From assembly GCA_039881045.1 (NCBI GenBank), contig JAYWVB010000011.1, positions 372,001 through 436,000 on the forward strand: DNA of 64,000 bases, in the 5' to 3' direction. Source of the stretch: Chaetomium olivaceum. Taxonomy: Eukaryota; Ascomycota; Sordariomycetes; Sordariales; Chaetomiaceae. Below, one piece after another: positions 34,106 through 46,636 of the stretch. Both the position numbers and the translations under genes were made by a program. The notes beneath the pieces are model-generated. The model searched no databases and had not been told where the DNA came from. It was given only the letters and a program-made list of their open reading frames with translations. How positions within the stretch are numbered: position 1 is the first letter of the stretch; the number at the start of each line of letters is the position of its first letter.

Positions 34106-37100
34106 ATGCCTGCACCATCATCCCCCGTTACCATTCCTGCCAGCTCCTTCTCCGTCACCGCGAAGAGACCACGACCAGCCGACGCGCCGAAACCTTTAAA
34201 GCCTCGCGTTCTTGGCGGCTTTCTTGCCGACGACGACTCCGACGACGACTCCGACGACGATGCCATTGCCGATCAGCCATCGCCAAAGCGGCGTATGCTG
34301 CAACAAGACGGCCGGGACACACAAAATAAACAACACTCGCACACAGATGCCAAAGCACAATCTGTGGGGAATGATCTGAACGAGACCCTACCGGCCGCCC
34401 AGCCTGTCGTCGCAACTCCACCTGACAGCCAGCTGCAGGACGACTTTGGGGAAGAAGCAGAACGCTACGAGCGTCTCTTTGGAAACCAGGGCTTGCCGAC
34501 ACTGGCAGCATTCACCAGCAATGACCCGCGCCCGGCACCGTACCAAATCTCGACATGTTCCGGCCAAACGATTCCTATCCGAGAACGCAAGCCCACCCCC
34601 GCAATCTCCTATGCGAACATGGTAGCAGCGCGTTCCAGGACAAAAGAAGGCCGGGCGTACAAGAGCTATTACGGCATCGCCATTCACGAGCTCATAGACG
34701 GCGCGAACAAGGAACTTGCCCGAACGCACAAGCCATCCAAGTCTACAACGGCGACGACGCCCATCACACCCCCTGCCAACCCCGATAAGCCCCTCCTCTC
34801 GGTTGAGGCACAACACACAAACGTCAAGAAGTTCAAACACACCATGCTTTGGACTGAGAAATATCGTGCTCGCACCTTCATAGACCTCTGCGGCGATGAC
34901 TTGACCAACCGCCAAGTGCTCCGCTGGCTGAAGCGCTGGGACCCCGTCGTGTTCCCCCAAGCGGCCAGCAGGAACAAATCCGCCATCAGACGCCTCCACA
35001 GCGGGCAGCAACAGGATCAGGGCCAGTCGGGCCAGCAGGGGCAGCCCCCCGAGGAAGAGAAACCGCACCGCAAAATCTTGATGCTGCACGGGCCGCCCGG
35101 TCTTGGAAAGACCACCCTGGCACATGTCTGCGCACGCCAGGCCGGGTACGAGGTCATGGAGATCAACGCCAGCGATGAGCGGAGCAAGGATGTGGTCCGA
35201 GGCCGGATCCGGACCAGCCTGGGCACCGAGAGCGTCAAGACGGTGGAGCACAAAAAGCCTGAGCCGGGGAAGCAGCCCAAGGTTGCCCGCCCGGTGTGTG
35301 TGGTTGTAGACGAGGTCGACGGTGTGGTTGGCGGTTCCGGGGGGTCGGGAGAGGGTGGCTTCGTCAAGGCGCTGATCGACCTGGTGCTGCTGGATCAGAA
35401 GAACAGCACAGGAGGTGCAGCGACGGCGGGGGCGGGGCGCAGGAAGAAGAAGGGAGATGACTTCAGGCAGATGAGGCCGCTAATTCTCATCTGCAATGAC
35501 GTCTACCATCCCTCGTTGCGCCCACTGCGGCAGTCTGGCCTCGCCGAGGTCATCCATGCTGGGAAGCCAACCGTCGAGGCGGTGGTTACCCGGCTGAAGA
35601 CCATTTTCGAGAAGGAGGGTATCCCTTGCGAGAAGGATGCTGCGCGAAAGCTATGCGAGGCCGCCTGGGGAATGACCAGCGGCATCGATGCCAAACGGGG
35701 GGCGGAGGGCAACGCCGAGGGCGACCTTCGAGGTGTCATGGTGGTAGGAGAATGGGTCGCCGGTCGGCTGAGGGCGACTACCCCGGAGATCAACCCCACG
35801 CTCACACGACAGTGGCTTGACCGCCATATCATCCACGACCTCGCCCACGGTGGCGGGGGCGCCCGGGGCCTCGGACGCGGCGGGAGCAAAGAGATCGTCA
35901 CTCGCATCTTCCAAGAAGGCGCGGGCTTCCCGAAACAATCTGCCCCGTCCCAGCAAACCATCAAAGTCACTCGCCACGAGCAACCCCAATCCCAACTTGG
36001 CTTCGCCGAGCAACAAAAAAAGTACGCCATGACCAGACTCCGCGAGATGATCGACACATCGGGCGAAGTCGACCGCATTATGACCGAGATCTTCCTCGAA
36101 TACCCGAACCGCGACTTCAACGACGACTCCTTCTTGACCAAGCCCGACCTCGCCTACGAGTGGTTGCATTTCCACGACACTTGCTCCTCCCGCATATTTT
36201 CCAGTCAGGAATGGGAGCTAGCGCCTTACGTCAGCCAGCCCATCCTAGCCTGCCACCACCTCTTCGCGTCACCACGGCGGCACCAGCCCCAGACAACATC
36301 CGGCTACGGCGGGAAGTGGGGCGAGGCAGCCGATGACAACGAAGCCAACGGACCGCCGCTGCCGTTCTCGGGCCTGCGAGCGGACTATGCCGCGTACGAA
36401 GCAGAAAAGGCCAACCGCGCCGCCCTACAAGGGATTCACGCCCAGCTGCCCCCAACCCTGACGCGCGCGTTCCGCAGTCCAGAGCACATTGCGACCGACT
36501 TCCTCCCCTACCTAATTCGCCTCGTCTCGCCCGACGTGAAGCCCGTCATGGTGGGAGGGAGCAATGACAAGTTTGGCGCGGTCGCGTCGGTGCGGAGGGA
36601 GGCTGAAAAGGCTATGGTCAAGCGCGCCGCGCAGGTGCTAGCCGAGGTGGGCATCGCGTTGCACAAGGGCAAGATTGAGCAGGACGCGGCCGCGGGCCCG
36701 GCTACGCGGACGCAGTGGGTGTACCGGATGGAGCCGTACGTTAAACTACCTCGCACCTCTTAAACAAGTCAAGACAGAAACACTAACCCCGGCTACACAG
36801 GGACCTTGACGCACTCGCCACCTTTGAGACCGCCACCGCCTACCTCCTCGCCTCGCAAGCACCCACCCGCTACGCAGTGCGCCAAGTGCTCGACCAGGAA
36901 CTCTACAAGACCCTCGCCCAACGGGACAGCGAAGCCCGCCAAGCCCGCCTCAAGACTGGCGGCCTGGATCCACACCAAACAACACCACCATCACGCAACA
37001 ACACCTTCACCACCAGCCCTCTCACCCTGCACAACCGCCGACCCGAGGAGAGCCAGAACAAGACCACGGTGGCGGTCAAGCGAGATTTTTTTGGCCGCGT

Positions 37101-37281
37101 CATCGCCGAGCGCCCGCTGCTGCCGGCTGGAACTAGGACGACAGATGACGGCAAAAAGAGAAGGAGGGAGGAGGCGGCGGGCGGTGCGGGTGGGGGGATG
37201 GTGTGGGTAACGTATCACGAAGGCATGAATAACGCGGTACGGAAGCCGGTTTCGTTGGAGGAGTTCTTGAGGGGGTTTTGA
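34106..37281 (+). CDS. CTF18: Ctf18, subunit of the alternative RFC clamp loader
   Basis: Exons 34106-36735 and 36801-37281 (intron GTACGT...CTACACAG, 65 nt) give 1,036 residues. Ctf18 replaces Rfc1 in a clamp loader that loads or unloads PCNA at forks, for sister-chromatid cohesion and the S-phase checkpoint. The N-terminus is acidic (DDDSDDDSDDD). WTEKYRARTFIDLCGDD starts the RFC box region near residue 250. Walker A GPPGLGKTT is near 329 and Walker B VVVDEVDG near 401. The AAA lid and collar follow, then the Ctf18-specific tail that binds Ctf8-Dcc1: VKRDFFGRVI and VWVTYHEGMNNAVRKPVSLEEFLRGF at the very end. The exon join was chosen because it alone yields MEPDLDALATFETA. No breaks. The frame is preceded by a short T-rich leader. 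Confidence 0.95.
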
Positions 37282-38127
37282 TTCGGTACGCGGTGGATCA
37301 GTCCGCGGGTTGGTTTGCTTGGGTGGGTTGGTCGTTGGGGGGGCTTGGGCTTGTATATTTTGGTTAGGCTTGTTTGTATGAAGGGTGGCCCTGGTTTATG
37401 TGTCTACGCAATTGAATGTGTTCTATGAACGGGCTCGTGGCTCATTGTCTTCTTGGAGAAGATCTCCAGCGCGGCCGGTTGAGACGGAGCGTCGTCTGGA
37501 GGCGGGCCCACCTGTGCGGCTCATCCGGCCGGCTTGGCGGGGTTGCCGATCCGGGACCGGCGCACGTGCGGCGACAGATCCGGACCCACTTGATTGCTGG
37601 GTGAGATTGGCCCTGAGAAGTGATCTCCAATCCACCCGCTGTGTTTCTGGCCTCTGGAAGAATATAAAACATGGTTACAGCTGCAACCTTACTACTAAAG
37701 TCAGTGACTTACTACTTAGTATTATAGTTGTATTTAGCTTTCTTTTTACGAAGTCAACTATAAAAGTAAAATACTATGTTATTTACATTCCTTCATAGGT
37801 ATCACGCTGGTACCGGACCATACGTACCTGAGTTGTTGAGGTCTTGTCAATAGATTACGATAGGCTGGTGTACTTCTCGTGGTTACCAGACATCTCAAAT
37901 CTCATGTACATGTACACATGGGTATCTTGGGATGCAACGACCGGCGTGGTGTGCCCAGCAGAACAGGGGCAACTACGCCTGTCAACCTCGTATGCCAAAT
38001 ATATGTCAGATATTCCAAAATCAACAAGCTTGTGTCGGACACCGCTTGATAACCAAAAAGACAACTGGCCCCCCAAAAAAGAACAAAACACAAAGAACCG
38101 AAACCCCATCTATCCCAAAACCATTCT
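37282..38127. other. Intergenic between convergent genes
   Basis: Ctf18 ends at 37281 on + and the permease ends at 38128 on -, so this stretch holds two 3' ends. The middle (about 37670-37800) is A+T-rich. No gene is seen. Confidence 0.55.
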
Positions 38128-40769
38128 CTATTCCCGCCCACTCCAGTCCGACCCTCGCCCCTGCAGATTCTGAACCGTGCTCGCCACCGCGGTCTCGATA
38201 TCAATGTGGAAAAACGGCCTGTTCACCCCATAGATCGGTGCCAGCCTCCTCCCACCGACATTCTTCGACGAAACGGGCGAGACCTCGGCATCGGCGCCAG
38301 CAGCCTCAATATCGACCTCTCTTGCCTTGGACCTAGCCTCGTCCCCCTTCAGGCTCCCGCCGGCCCTCGTCCAATCACCGCCGACGTCAGCGGCACCAAT
38401 CAGAGGCTCCAGCTCATTCTTGTCGTCGGTTGAGGGGGCAGAACCGACAATGACGCGGTTGCGCCTGCTGTCGGTGCCGAACCCACTCGCGACGAGCGCG
38501 CGCTTGGTCCAGCGGTTGGAGACGCCCGCAAAGTGCCATTCGACTTGATCCGGGCTTGCGTAGCGGTTGAACTGGTTGCGGAGGTCGATGAGTGCCTGAG
38601 CGGCGGTCACGTCGAGGGCGCTAACGCCGGTGAAGTCGAGAATGACGGCGCGCAGGGTGGGCCGGGCGGCAATCTCTTCGCTGTCGGTGGCTTGCCCGCG
38701 ACGCGGACCGGGGTCATTCCAGGGGCGGTCCTGTGTAGGTTGTTAGAAACAATGATTAATAGCAAGAGGGAAGCTGATGGAAAGTGACTTACGCCGATCT
38801 TGTCGTACTTGTTCAGTTGGGTGCGACGCGTGTGCTTGAAGATGTAGATGGTGAGGTGATCGAGATGCCGCGCGGAGTTGATGTAGTTGAGACCTTCACC
38901 AAAGCGGTAGACAAAAACGCCGGGGTAGGGGGACTTGATGTTGATTTCGGGGATTCGACATGTCGTTGCGCTGAAGGTCGAGGAAGCTGGTGTGGCCTTT
39001 CTCGGCACCGCTCTCCTGGGTGAAGGCGGAACCACCCCGGACGTTGCCGCGTGCGACAGTCTGCACATTCACCTTGCCAAGGAACCGACCCGGGCTTTTT
39101 GCGACACGGAAGAGCAAGAGGGCGGCTGATGCCCCGACTGTGACGTAAATACCATTCTCGATCGAGGTGAAAACGGAGACAAAAACACCAGCGAAGAAGA
39201 TGACAAATTCGAGTGGGGAGGTTTGCCAATACTGGTAAACTTCTCTTGGAGGAGAGATAAGGTCGCCAACGGCATGGATGATAATGGCGCAGAGCCCGGC
39301 GGATGGGATGTAGAAGAAGACGGATGTCAGTGCGTACAGAGCCAAGAGGACAATGACGGCAGTGAAAATGCCGGCGAGAGGGGTCCTGACCCCAGCTTTC
39401 GACTTGATAGCTGTCCGCGAGAAGGATCCCGTAGCCGGATATCCGCCGAGGAATGGGCCGAAGACGTTGGTAAAGCCGATAGCAACAAGCTCCTGAGAGG
39501 GGTTGATGATGTAGTTGTTGACACGGCCAAACGACTTGGAAATGGAGATATGCTCAATCAAAAGAACCAAGATGGTCATCGGGATTTCCGGGCCGAGAGC
39601 TTGAAGGATTTCAATATTGACTTCAGGGGCACCGACGTGTTGGAAGCCTAGGATGTGATCATGTCAGCATTTTTGGCGAATGACTGTGTAGTAGAGGTGG
39701 TGCCACTTACCACTCGGGACTGGTCCGAGGATCTTGAACTTGGCCTTTTTCGGGTCGGTGACGGTGCGGTTGGCTAACCAACTGACAAGGATGTAGAGGA
39801 TGACGATGAAGGCCATGCGCAGGGTTGAGAGAAAAAACCACATCTTTTGGCGGCGGGGGTTCTTCGTACCCATGTAGTTGCAGAACCAACGGATAAAGTA
39901 GAGGCCGAACAAGGCAGACAGCCCCATGGCAGCGTCTAATTGGGCCGTAGGCAAGCCTTTGAGGGTGTCGATGATGACGAGGTAGGTCGGCTGGCGGGTA
40001 TTGACACCGGAGATGCCCAACAGTCCAGGGACTTGGCCAGAGGCGATACTGATGGCAGAGCCTGTCATGAAGGAGCCGATAGCGACTAATGAGATAAATT
40101 CGACGAGGAATCCAGCCCTGATAAGACCCAAGAACAAGAGAACGACACCGGAAATGAGGGCAAGACTTCGGGCAATGGTCTCGGCAGCGAGGTGTGGGTG
40201 TGACTTTTGTACGTTGATGACGATGTTCCCGACAATAGTGGACATGACGGCGACCGCCTATGACATGGTTAGCGCGTGAAGCAGGCCAGCCGGGGCAAAG
40301 GGCGGCGGGTGGTGAACGCACGCCAATGGTTATGTCCTTGGACGTCGCAAAGGCCCAGTAGAGAATGAAACCGACGAAGGACGTGTAGAGGCCAAACTCG
40401 GCAGGCAAGTTGGCGAGCTTGGCATAGGCCATGCCCTGCGGCACGACGACGAAGCCAACCGTGACGCCTATAACTGTTAGCCATGCCTATGTCGAGAAGA
40501 CATGGATAGATTCGGCACTCACCGGCGATGAAATCACCCAGCAGCCATGTTAGGTTGTAGTGGAAGATCCACCCGAGAAATGGGAAGAGCTCCTTGAGGT
40601 ACGCAACGGTTCCAGGTACGGTCGGGAACAGGTAGAGCAAAGCATCAGCGACACTGGGCTCCTCCTCGACGTAGGAATCATCGCCCTGGAAGGCCGAGTC
40701 GTCAACAGCCAGGGCGGGATCGATCCCGAAGAACCTCTTGACACGGTCTGTGCGGGTATCCGGAGCCAT
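38128..40769 (-). CDS. SulP-family sulfate permease with STAS domain, one-base frame break
   Basis: Exons 40769-40523, 40467-40322, 40257-39711, 39647-38793 and 38730-38128 join in phase (introns 55-64 nt) to about 798 residues. This family imports sulfate across the plasma membrane. The SulP core has the expected helix series (VGFVVVPQGMAYAKLANLPAEFGLYTSF, IARSLALISGVVLLFLGLI, MTILVLLIEHISISKSFGR, GGYPATGSFSRTAIKSKAGVRTPLAG), and a C-terminal STAS domain has AVILDFTGVSALDVTAAQ. In exon 4 the frame changes at a four-base G run on the + strand (38949-38952, CCCC in the gene); three would give SNPEINIKSPYPGVFVYRF, the known family sequence. All splice sites and the rest of the frame are intact, so a sequencing error is as likely as a real mutation. 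It may be controlled by sulfur supply; no site was identified. Confidence 0.88.
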
Positions 40770-43700
40770 GTTGGTCGGCTGTCGCAGTGCGGGACACGTT
40801 GGGATTGAGGTTGCAGCGGGAGGAAACGATGATCCGCAGGTTGGGTCTTATATGAATGCAAAAGAAGACGCGGCTCCACGTGCTACGTGCTAGATTAGAT
40901 GACCCCCAAAGGCGATGGTGAGGCCCCTGCGCTCAGCTGAGCTTTATTGTGTGAGCTACCACGGCAGGCTAGCGAGGTAGAGGGCGAAATATCAGGGGTG
41001 GAAAACAGGGTCTCGATCTGATAGTTCGAGCACGCGTTCGGAGGCGTCTTGTGCATGCTAGTTGGTGCCGCGGGATGGTCACATACAATCGCTGATCTTC
41101 CCAGCCAGACGGGCGACGATGACACATGGGAATGGGGAAACCCCTCGCTCGTCCTCCACGCGAGGGTTTGCGAGCATGCGGCGAAGACCGGGACTGGGGT
41201 AGGGTGGTTATGCAAGTGGTGCAGATGGCCGCCTTTGAGGGCATGGGTTCCCTTGCAGGTCCTGGGTTTCCGTGTAACGGATGATGGGGGCCCCGGCACG
41301 GTGAACAAGAACGTTGCCCGAGCAGGTTCGTTCCAGAAGCTGTTGAATCACTGTAATTCGCCAGACAAGAGAGACATCGAGCAGGGAGTGCTCCAACCGC
41401 TGTGGATCCTCCCGAGAAGGCACACTTCCCCGGGACTTGTCAACGACGGCGGCTGCAGATGGGGCAGAAATCGGCGGGGGCTCGGGGAGCAGTCAAGGCC
41501 ACTACCTAGCCGAGTCAAGGTCGCCATTGATCACCCTTTCGAACCGGGTAGACAGAAAGAATGAAAAATCCTTACCCCCAAGATGTCATCTTGCGCAAAC
41601 CCCCATTGTTGCTTGCATATATGAGATCTCTTGGCTGCTTCCACCTCGAACCTCCGCGGCGATGTCGAGGTGAGCCCGGGAAGGCCGGCCAGGCCCCTAC
41701 CAGAGCTTTGCACATGCCGAGTGTCGAAGGGCATGTCCTCGCCCAGGAAAACCAAGAATACCCCAGGAAGCTTGAGAAGCTTGGGAAGCTTGTTCACTCT
41801 GGGCGTCGTGCTGGGCGATGTGGGCGTCCTGGGCGAGACTCGGCATACAGACAAGAGAAAGGACGACTTTGTGATGGTGCAGGATGGCGCAAAGCCACGT
41901 CTGGGTTTGCCATACCCGCATCGAATCGCGCTCTTCATGTGACACAAGCACCCCAAAGAATTGCAGGCAGCCAGCCTGGCTCTTGGCCTTGGGCAGGAAC
42001 GAAGAGAGCTGGGCTGTTCACACCCATCAAGCTGTTTCGGTCGCTTCCGCTTCCGGCAAGTGCCATCCATAGAAGGGCCCGCTAATTCGGCTCCGCTTGA
42101 GACATGATTGGTTACAAGCTTGAGCAGCTCAATCACACCATTTTCGGAGCTTCTCATCCAATTCAACCTCATTCCTTCCTTCCACACCTGGTCCGTACCG
42201 TGTTGCTTTGTTTTCCCAAACGCATGAACCCCCGAGGCTCCCCGCCGTGGCTTTCCAGGTTTCACTCGAACCCATCATCATTTCCCCATCTTGGCTCCTT
42301 GGTCAGATTTTAGTTAGAACGTGGGGGGCAGCCCGCAGCATGCCCTCCGCCCAAAGAAGACAAAAAGGGAGCTGCTGCCCACCCATTCGCATGACGACAT
42401 TTCAGGGGTTCTCTTGCGCGATCAACCACAATCCCTCGACGACCAACCGTTCCCAGGACTTTGCAGACGGCACGCGACGACCCCAATCCGCCCGTCATTT
42501 GTCCCTCCCACGTACTCGGACCCCCCGAGGCCCAGCAACCCAGCAACGTGGTCCCGGCATGGAAATTGAAACATTCAGCTGAACATCGGGTCAGTGTTGG
42601 TTCGAGATGAGGCACGCTCACGTTCTCGGGGTGGACGAGATTTCCCATCAGACCCGGCAGTCTGGTGCGATGGCGAGGCTCGTGGGATTGCCGATCTCGA
42701 TGCGTGCGCGGGTTTCCCGATGGCTGTGTGCCGTGGCAATTTGACGAGCATGAGTTGCCCCCAGATCTCGCCGGATTCAGTCGTGCGCACCTTCGAGAGA
42801 ACCATGGGGCAAGCCGCAAAACGTCAGCCCAGCTTCGAGAAGCAGGCTTGGAACATCTTCGCCGATGTTCGCGATCTTGGGCGTTCTCGGTGCCAGGAGA
42901 GCGGAAACGGCGCCCTAAGCCCGACGGCGTCGCCGACTGTTTGAGTCCTCGTCAGATGGCGTTAGATGGCCGCCTGTTGTTTCTGTATGCCATTATGAGA
43001 AGGACTAAGTAGCAACCACGCCGTCGAGTAGCCAGCTGAACGGCCCACGGGCCACGGCTCGAAAGAGTCGCGCAGCAAAGCCTGCGGCGAACTCAGGTTC
43101 CAGACACACACGAGTACATCGACAACCACCGCTAGGGCTGAATGACGAGGTATTGATGAGAACGAGAGAAGCTCGCTGAACTGGCACTTTTAACCTTCGA
43201 CACCACGGGAATAACTCCATTCCTGGCCGGGCTATTGGGCTCGTGACCCGACCTTGCTGTGCTAACTAGTGGCGTTATCACGCCTTCTTACGCAATGCAG
43301 CTCCGCCGTGCTGTCTCTCCATTTGCAAGAAAGGCACCCCAGCTTGGCGAACCTATCGCGCGAGCCCGTCTTGCTGGGTGTTACATGCTGTTTACGTGGC
43401 GAATCCATCTTTGTCCCCCAACTTGCTCTCGACGAGCGCAGGCTATTGCTTCGTTTGGCTGTCTCAGTCGCTGCTTTTGCAGCGGGCTCGACCGCCAAAG
43501 TTGGGGGTACTCGGGACCAAGACGGCCCGAGTTTGGGTACCCAAGGCTGTCCGAGTTGGGGACTCCGGTCCCTGGCGCTTATGATGGCCTCCTGGCCCAC
43601 GACGATGGTGTGCTCGACCACCTCCTCATTTTTGATTCACGAGTCGCAGGGAACTTGAGAACGCAAGTATGCACTGCTCTTGCGTCAGCAGACAACCACT

Positions 43701-43773
43701 GTAACCCATTTCTCCGGATCCACGCGAAATCGGATTCCGACTGAGTGACGTCGCTGCAATAAGTAGATTGGAA
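40770..43773. other. 3 kb intergenic region between divergent genes
   Basis: It lies between the permease start (-) and the bHLH gene start (+). Many overlapping open frames occur on both strands because of high GC, but none shows a domain, signal peptide or coherent splice pattern. It presumably contains both promoters. Confidence 0.5.
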
Positions 43774-44911
43774 ATGCAATCCACTGCTGCAGGTCGTCCT
43801 GCCTACAGCCCTGATTTCGAGGCTGAGAGCTCCTTTCCCGAGAGGCACCTCGACGATGAAAAGACCCAGTCCTCGGGTGCCGGGCCCGACCGCTATCGGC
43901 CGGCGGCCGCAAAACGGCAGCCTCGGCAAGTGTTTGAGCCCAGTCTTCCAACGCTCTACGCTAGAGACTGGCCAGGCGAAAACCAGCCTCTTGCCCGTGA
44001 CAGCCATGTGAGTTTCACCCTGAAGAATTCCCGTGGCGTTTGCTCGCTAAATCCGTGGCCAGATAACTTCTCATCCTGCGCTGGCCATCAACAACACCAT
44101 CGCCGCCCACTTTCCACAAACAACAGCGCCTTTGCAGACAGAATGGGCCTCGTTTAACGAGCAGCCTCACGACGGGCGCTTATGGCAATCAACCCGCCCG
44201 GAACTCAGTGTCGATGACGATTCCGACTCGATCCAGAGTCGCAACGACAGCCTTGAAGAGTTTTGCCTGCCGATGCCGACGCTGCCCTCCACCCAAAAAA
44301 CCCGGCGGCGAAGCTCACATCGTGTGACCAAACCTGTGAAAACATCAAGCTCAATACCAAGTCACCACCCGGCCGCGCGCCCAGAGAGGCCCTATATCCC
44401 GGATTTCGATTATAATACTGACTGGTTTGACGCCTCGGATGCCGCCGCGGCCTTCTTTCCCCAGCTCAGCCAAGACTCGCCGCCAGCCGCCGCCAGTGGA
44501 GGTGAAATTGAAATCGCCTACCGGGATAGCTCCTCGTCGTCCAAGGTGGACTCCAAACGGATCGCCCACAAACTGTCCGAGAAGACGCGGCGCAACAGAT
44601 TGACTATCGCAATACGGGAGATACAGAAATTGCTCCCCTCCGGAGCCGACGGCGAGGACGAGGCCGCGCCTCAGGTGCAGAAGGACGCGGACTTTGTGGT
44701 CAGACCCGGGGTGCCGAGCAGTAAGCTGGATATCGTGGAGATGGCCGTCGGGTTTATCAAAGATTTGAAGGAGAGAAACAAGGAGACGGCGGTACGGTTA
44801 AGACAAGCCGAGAGGGAGTTGGAACAGTGCCAGTGTAGGCGTGGGAGAGGGGATACAGTCTCGAGTTCATCATCATTGAATCTTCCGGCCATGGGAGATG
44901 GCCCAGGTTAA
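43774..44911 (+). CDS. bHLH transcription factor, Pho4/NUC-1-like class B
   Basis: Exons 43774-44007 and 44063-44911 (intron GTGAGT, branch CTAA, CCAG; 55 nt, phase 0) give 360 residues. The start ATG is 43774; the next upstream in-frame codon is only TTG. Residues 1-235 are Pro/Ser/acidic with no fold apparent and could hold an activation region. The bHLH domain is near 240-320. The basic region KRIAHKLSEKTRRNRL has His, Glu and Arg at the E-box-reading positions, which predicts binding to CACGTG. Helix 1 is TIAIREIQKLLP, a longer loop follows, and helix 2 is SKLDIVEMAVGFIKDL, running into a short zipper-like heptad (KERNKETAVRLRQAERELEQC). Pho4/NUC-1 regulate phosphate acquisition; that role here is inferred from class only. 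Confidence 0.82.
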
Positions 44912-46636
44912 TGCATCATGGCATATGTATTCGTGTATGGTTGGAAAAGCTCGGACCGATAATACCTAGTAATTCCAGCTTCTGGACGCCTTTATTTCTC
45001 ATCCTATTCGCAGGTCTGTGGCCTCGACACTGATATCCAACAACAACTTAATCCTCAGTTCTGTCAAACCCCTGAGACAGCTAGTCCGTTTCTTCAAATC
45101 TGGAAGCCCTCCCTTCTACGTTGCTCGTGTCCATTCTCGCCCCAGCCAGCCAGGGCACTTGGAAAGTCGGTATTAACCCCTCACTCACTGCGAACAGAAG
45201 CACACTCCCCCGCTTCTTGTACCACCACACAGCCCCGCGTCCGCTCAACTCCCATCTGCCATCCCCCATCTCTCATTTACAGTACATACATGTACCATAT
45301 ACCACTTCTCATCTCCCAGCATCTCCCGCTTCCCGTCTCCCAGCCCCCACGCATTCCTGTCGCGGCAGGGGGAAAAGCAAGGGAAGGGAAGGGAGGAGGG
45401 GGGTTCCTACCCCGGCCGCTCTCAGACCGCCACTCCACTCCCCACATTGCGCGCAACAGTCACACTGCAACAAAAGAAAAAAAAAGGAACAAAAAAAAAA
45501 AGGAAAACCGGGGTTTCCCCCCTTCCCCAGCCCCGGCCCCGGTTCCCCCGGCTTGTCGCTCCCGCTGCCGCCGTACATACATTGTATACATACATACATA
45601 CACGACATTAGTGTGACTAGCCGTCTTAGGAAAAGAAATAAGGTTCTGACCCCTCTCCGGAGTGCAGCCCGCCCGCCCGCCCATCTCCGACTGGTTGATG
45701 CGGCTGGACGGGGGGCTTGGTGCGCCAGTGCGCCAGTGCGCCACTTTCAACGGCGCGCTGATCGTGATTGTGGGGGGGGGTTCCTTGCTTATATGTATGT
45801 ATGCATGTATGTATGTATGTACGGAGAATGTAGTCTATGCGCTTGTCCACTGCATGCCGTCGTCTGCGCTCGAGCTGGTCGGGACCGGGACCGGGAGCGT
45901 CAGCATGGGGGTTGGGGTTTTGGGGCCGGACCGCACCGGATCGACCGGATCGACCCGGACGGGAATGGATTGGGCTGGGCAGGGCAGGGGCCGCTAAAGC
46001 AAGGTGCAAGGCGGGTTTGTGAGACGCTTGCCTTTTTGGACTGTTGCTCGTGTCGGGTATGTACATACATAGCATGCATGCATACTTGTGGCTATTGTAG
46101 CGGAGCAGGCTGGGGTGGCGGCGTTGGAACAGCCTGATCGGAGACTGGGTGTGCGCGTGGCACACATGTGGCTGTTGTGTCACGGTTTGGCGGGCGCCGC
46201 TATACTTGTATTGGGGTCTGGGCTTGTTATGGGATAGGTATGTATGTTGTAGCCTGGTGGTGGCTGTGGGTTGTCTCGGATCAGGGCTCGAAGGGGTCTG
46301 GATTCTGTACTTGGTGCGTGCTCTTGTCTCGGGGCTGTGCGACACGAGGGGATTGCGCTGTGACGTAGCTGGCGAAGGAGGGGGGTAAGATGGGTTAAAT
46401 GGAGCAAGATAGCTAAGCTAAACCTCTAGTGTCTAACTACCGGAACTAGTGAATGTCGAACTATAAATGAAATGAACGGAGGGCTTATTACCCTTGAAAC
46501 TTTGAAAATCCGGCGATGAGATCGTGCTCTCATGATCTAAAAACCTGTCGGTGGTATATCCCGAGCGTTGTAGCTCTTGGAAATATCACATCGTTATGTA
46601 GCCCCTGCTTTCCTGGGCGCCTTCCAAGTGGCCCTC
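44912..46636. other. Intergenic region rich in simple repeats
   Basis: Contains A-runs (about 45474-45502), (TACA)n at about 45570-45605, (TATG)n at 45791-45820 and G/C-rich tracts near 45360-45420 and 45890-45960. No gene is supported. It holds the 3' flank of the bHLH gene and, at its right, the old 3' flank of the SNF2 gene. Confidence 0.55.
45791..45820. repeat. (TATG)n tetranucleotide microsatellite
   Basis: Seven or so TATG/CATG units in a row, interrupted once. Confidence 0.8.

Noticed and set aside
41531..43744. Multiple 100-240 codon frames between the permease and the bHLH gene
   Set aside because: High GC gives long chance frames; none has a motif, and they conflict on both strands.
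45121..46345. Frames of up to 338 codons across simple repeats
   Set aside because: The sequence is built from poly-A, TACA/TATG and G/C tracts; the translation is low complexity without domains.
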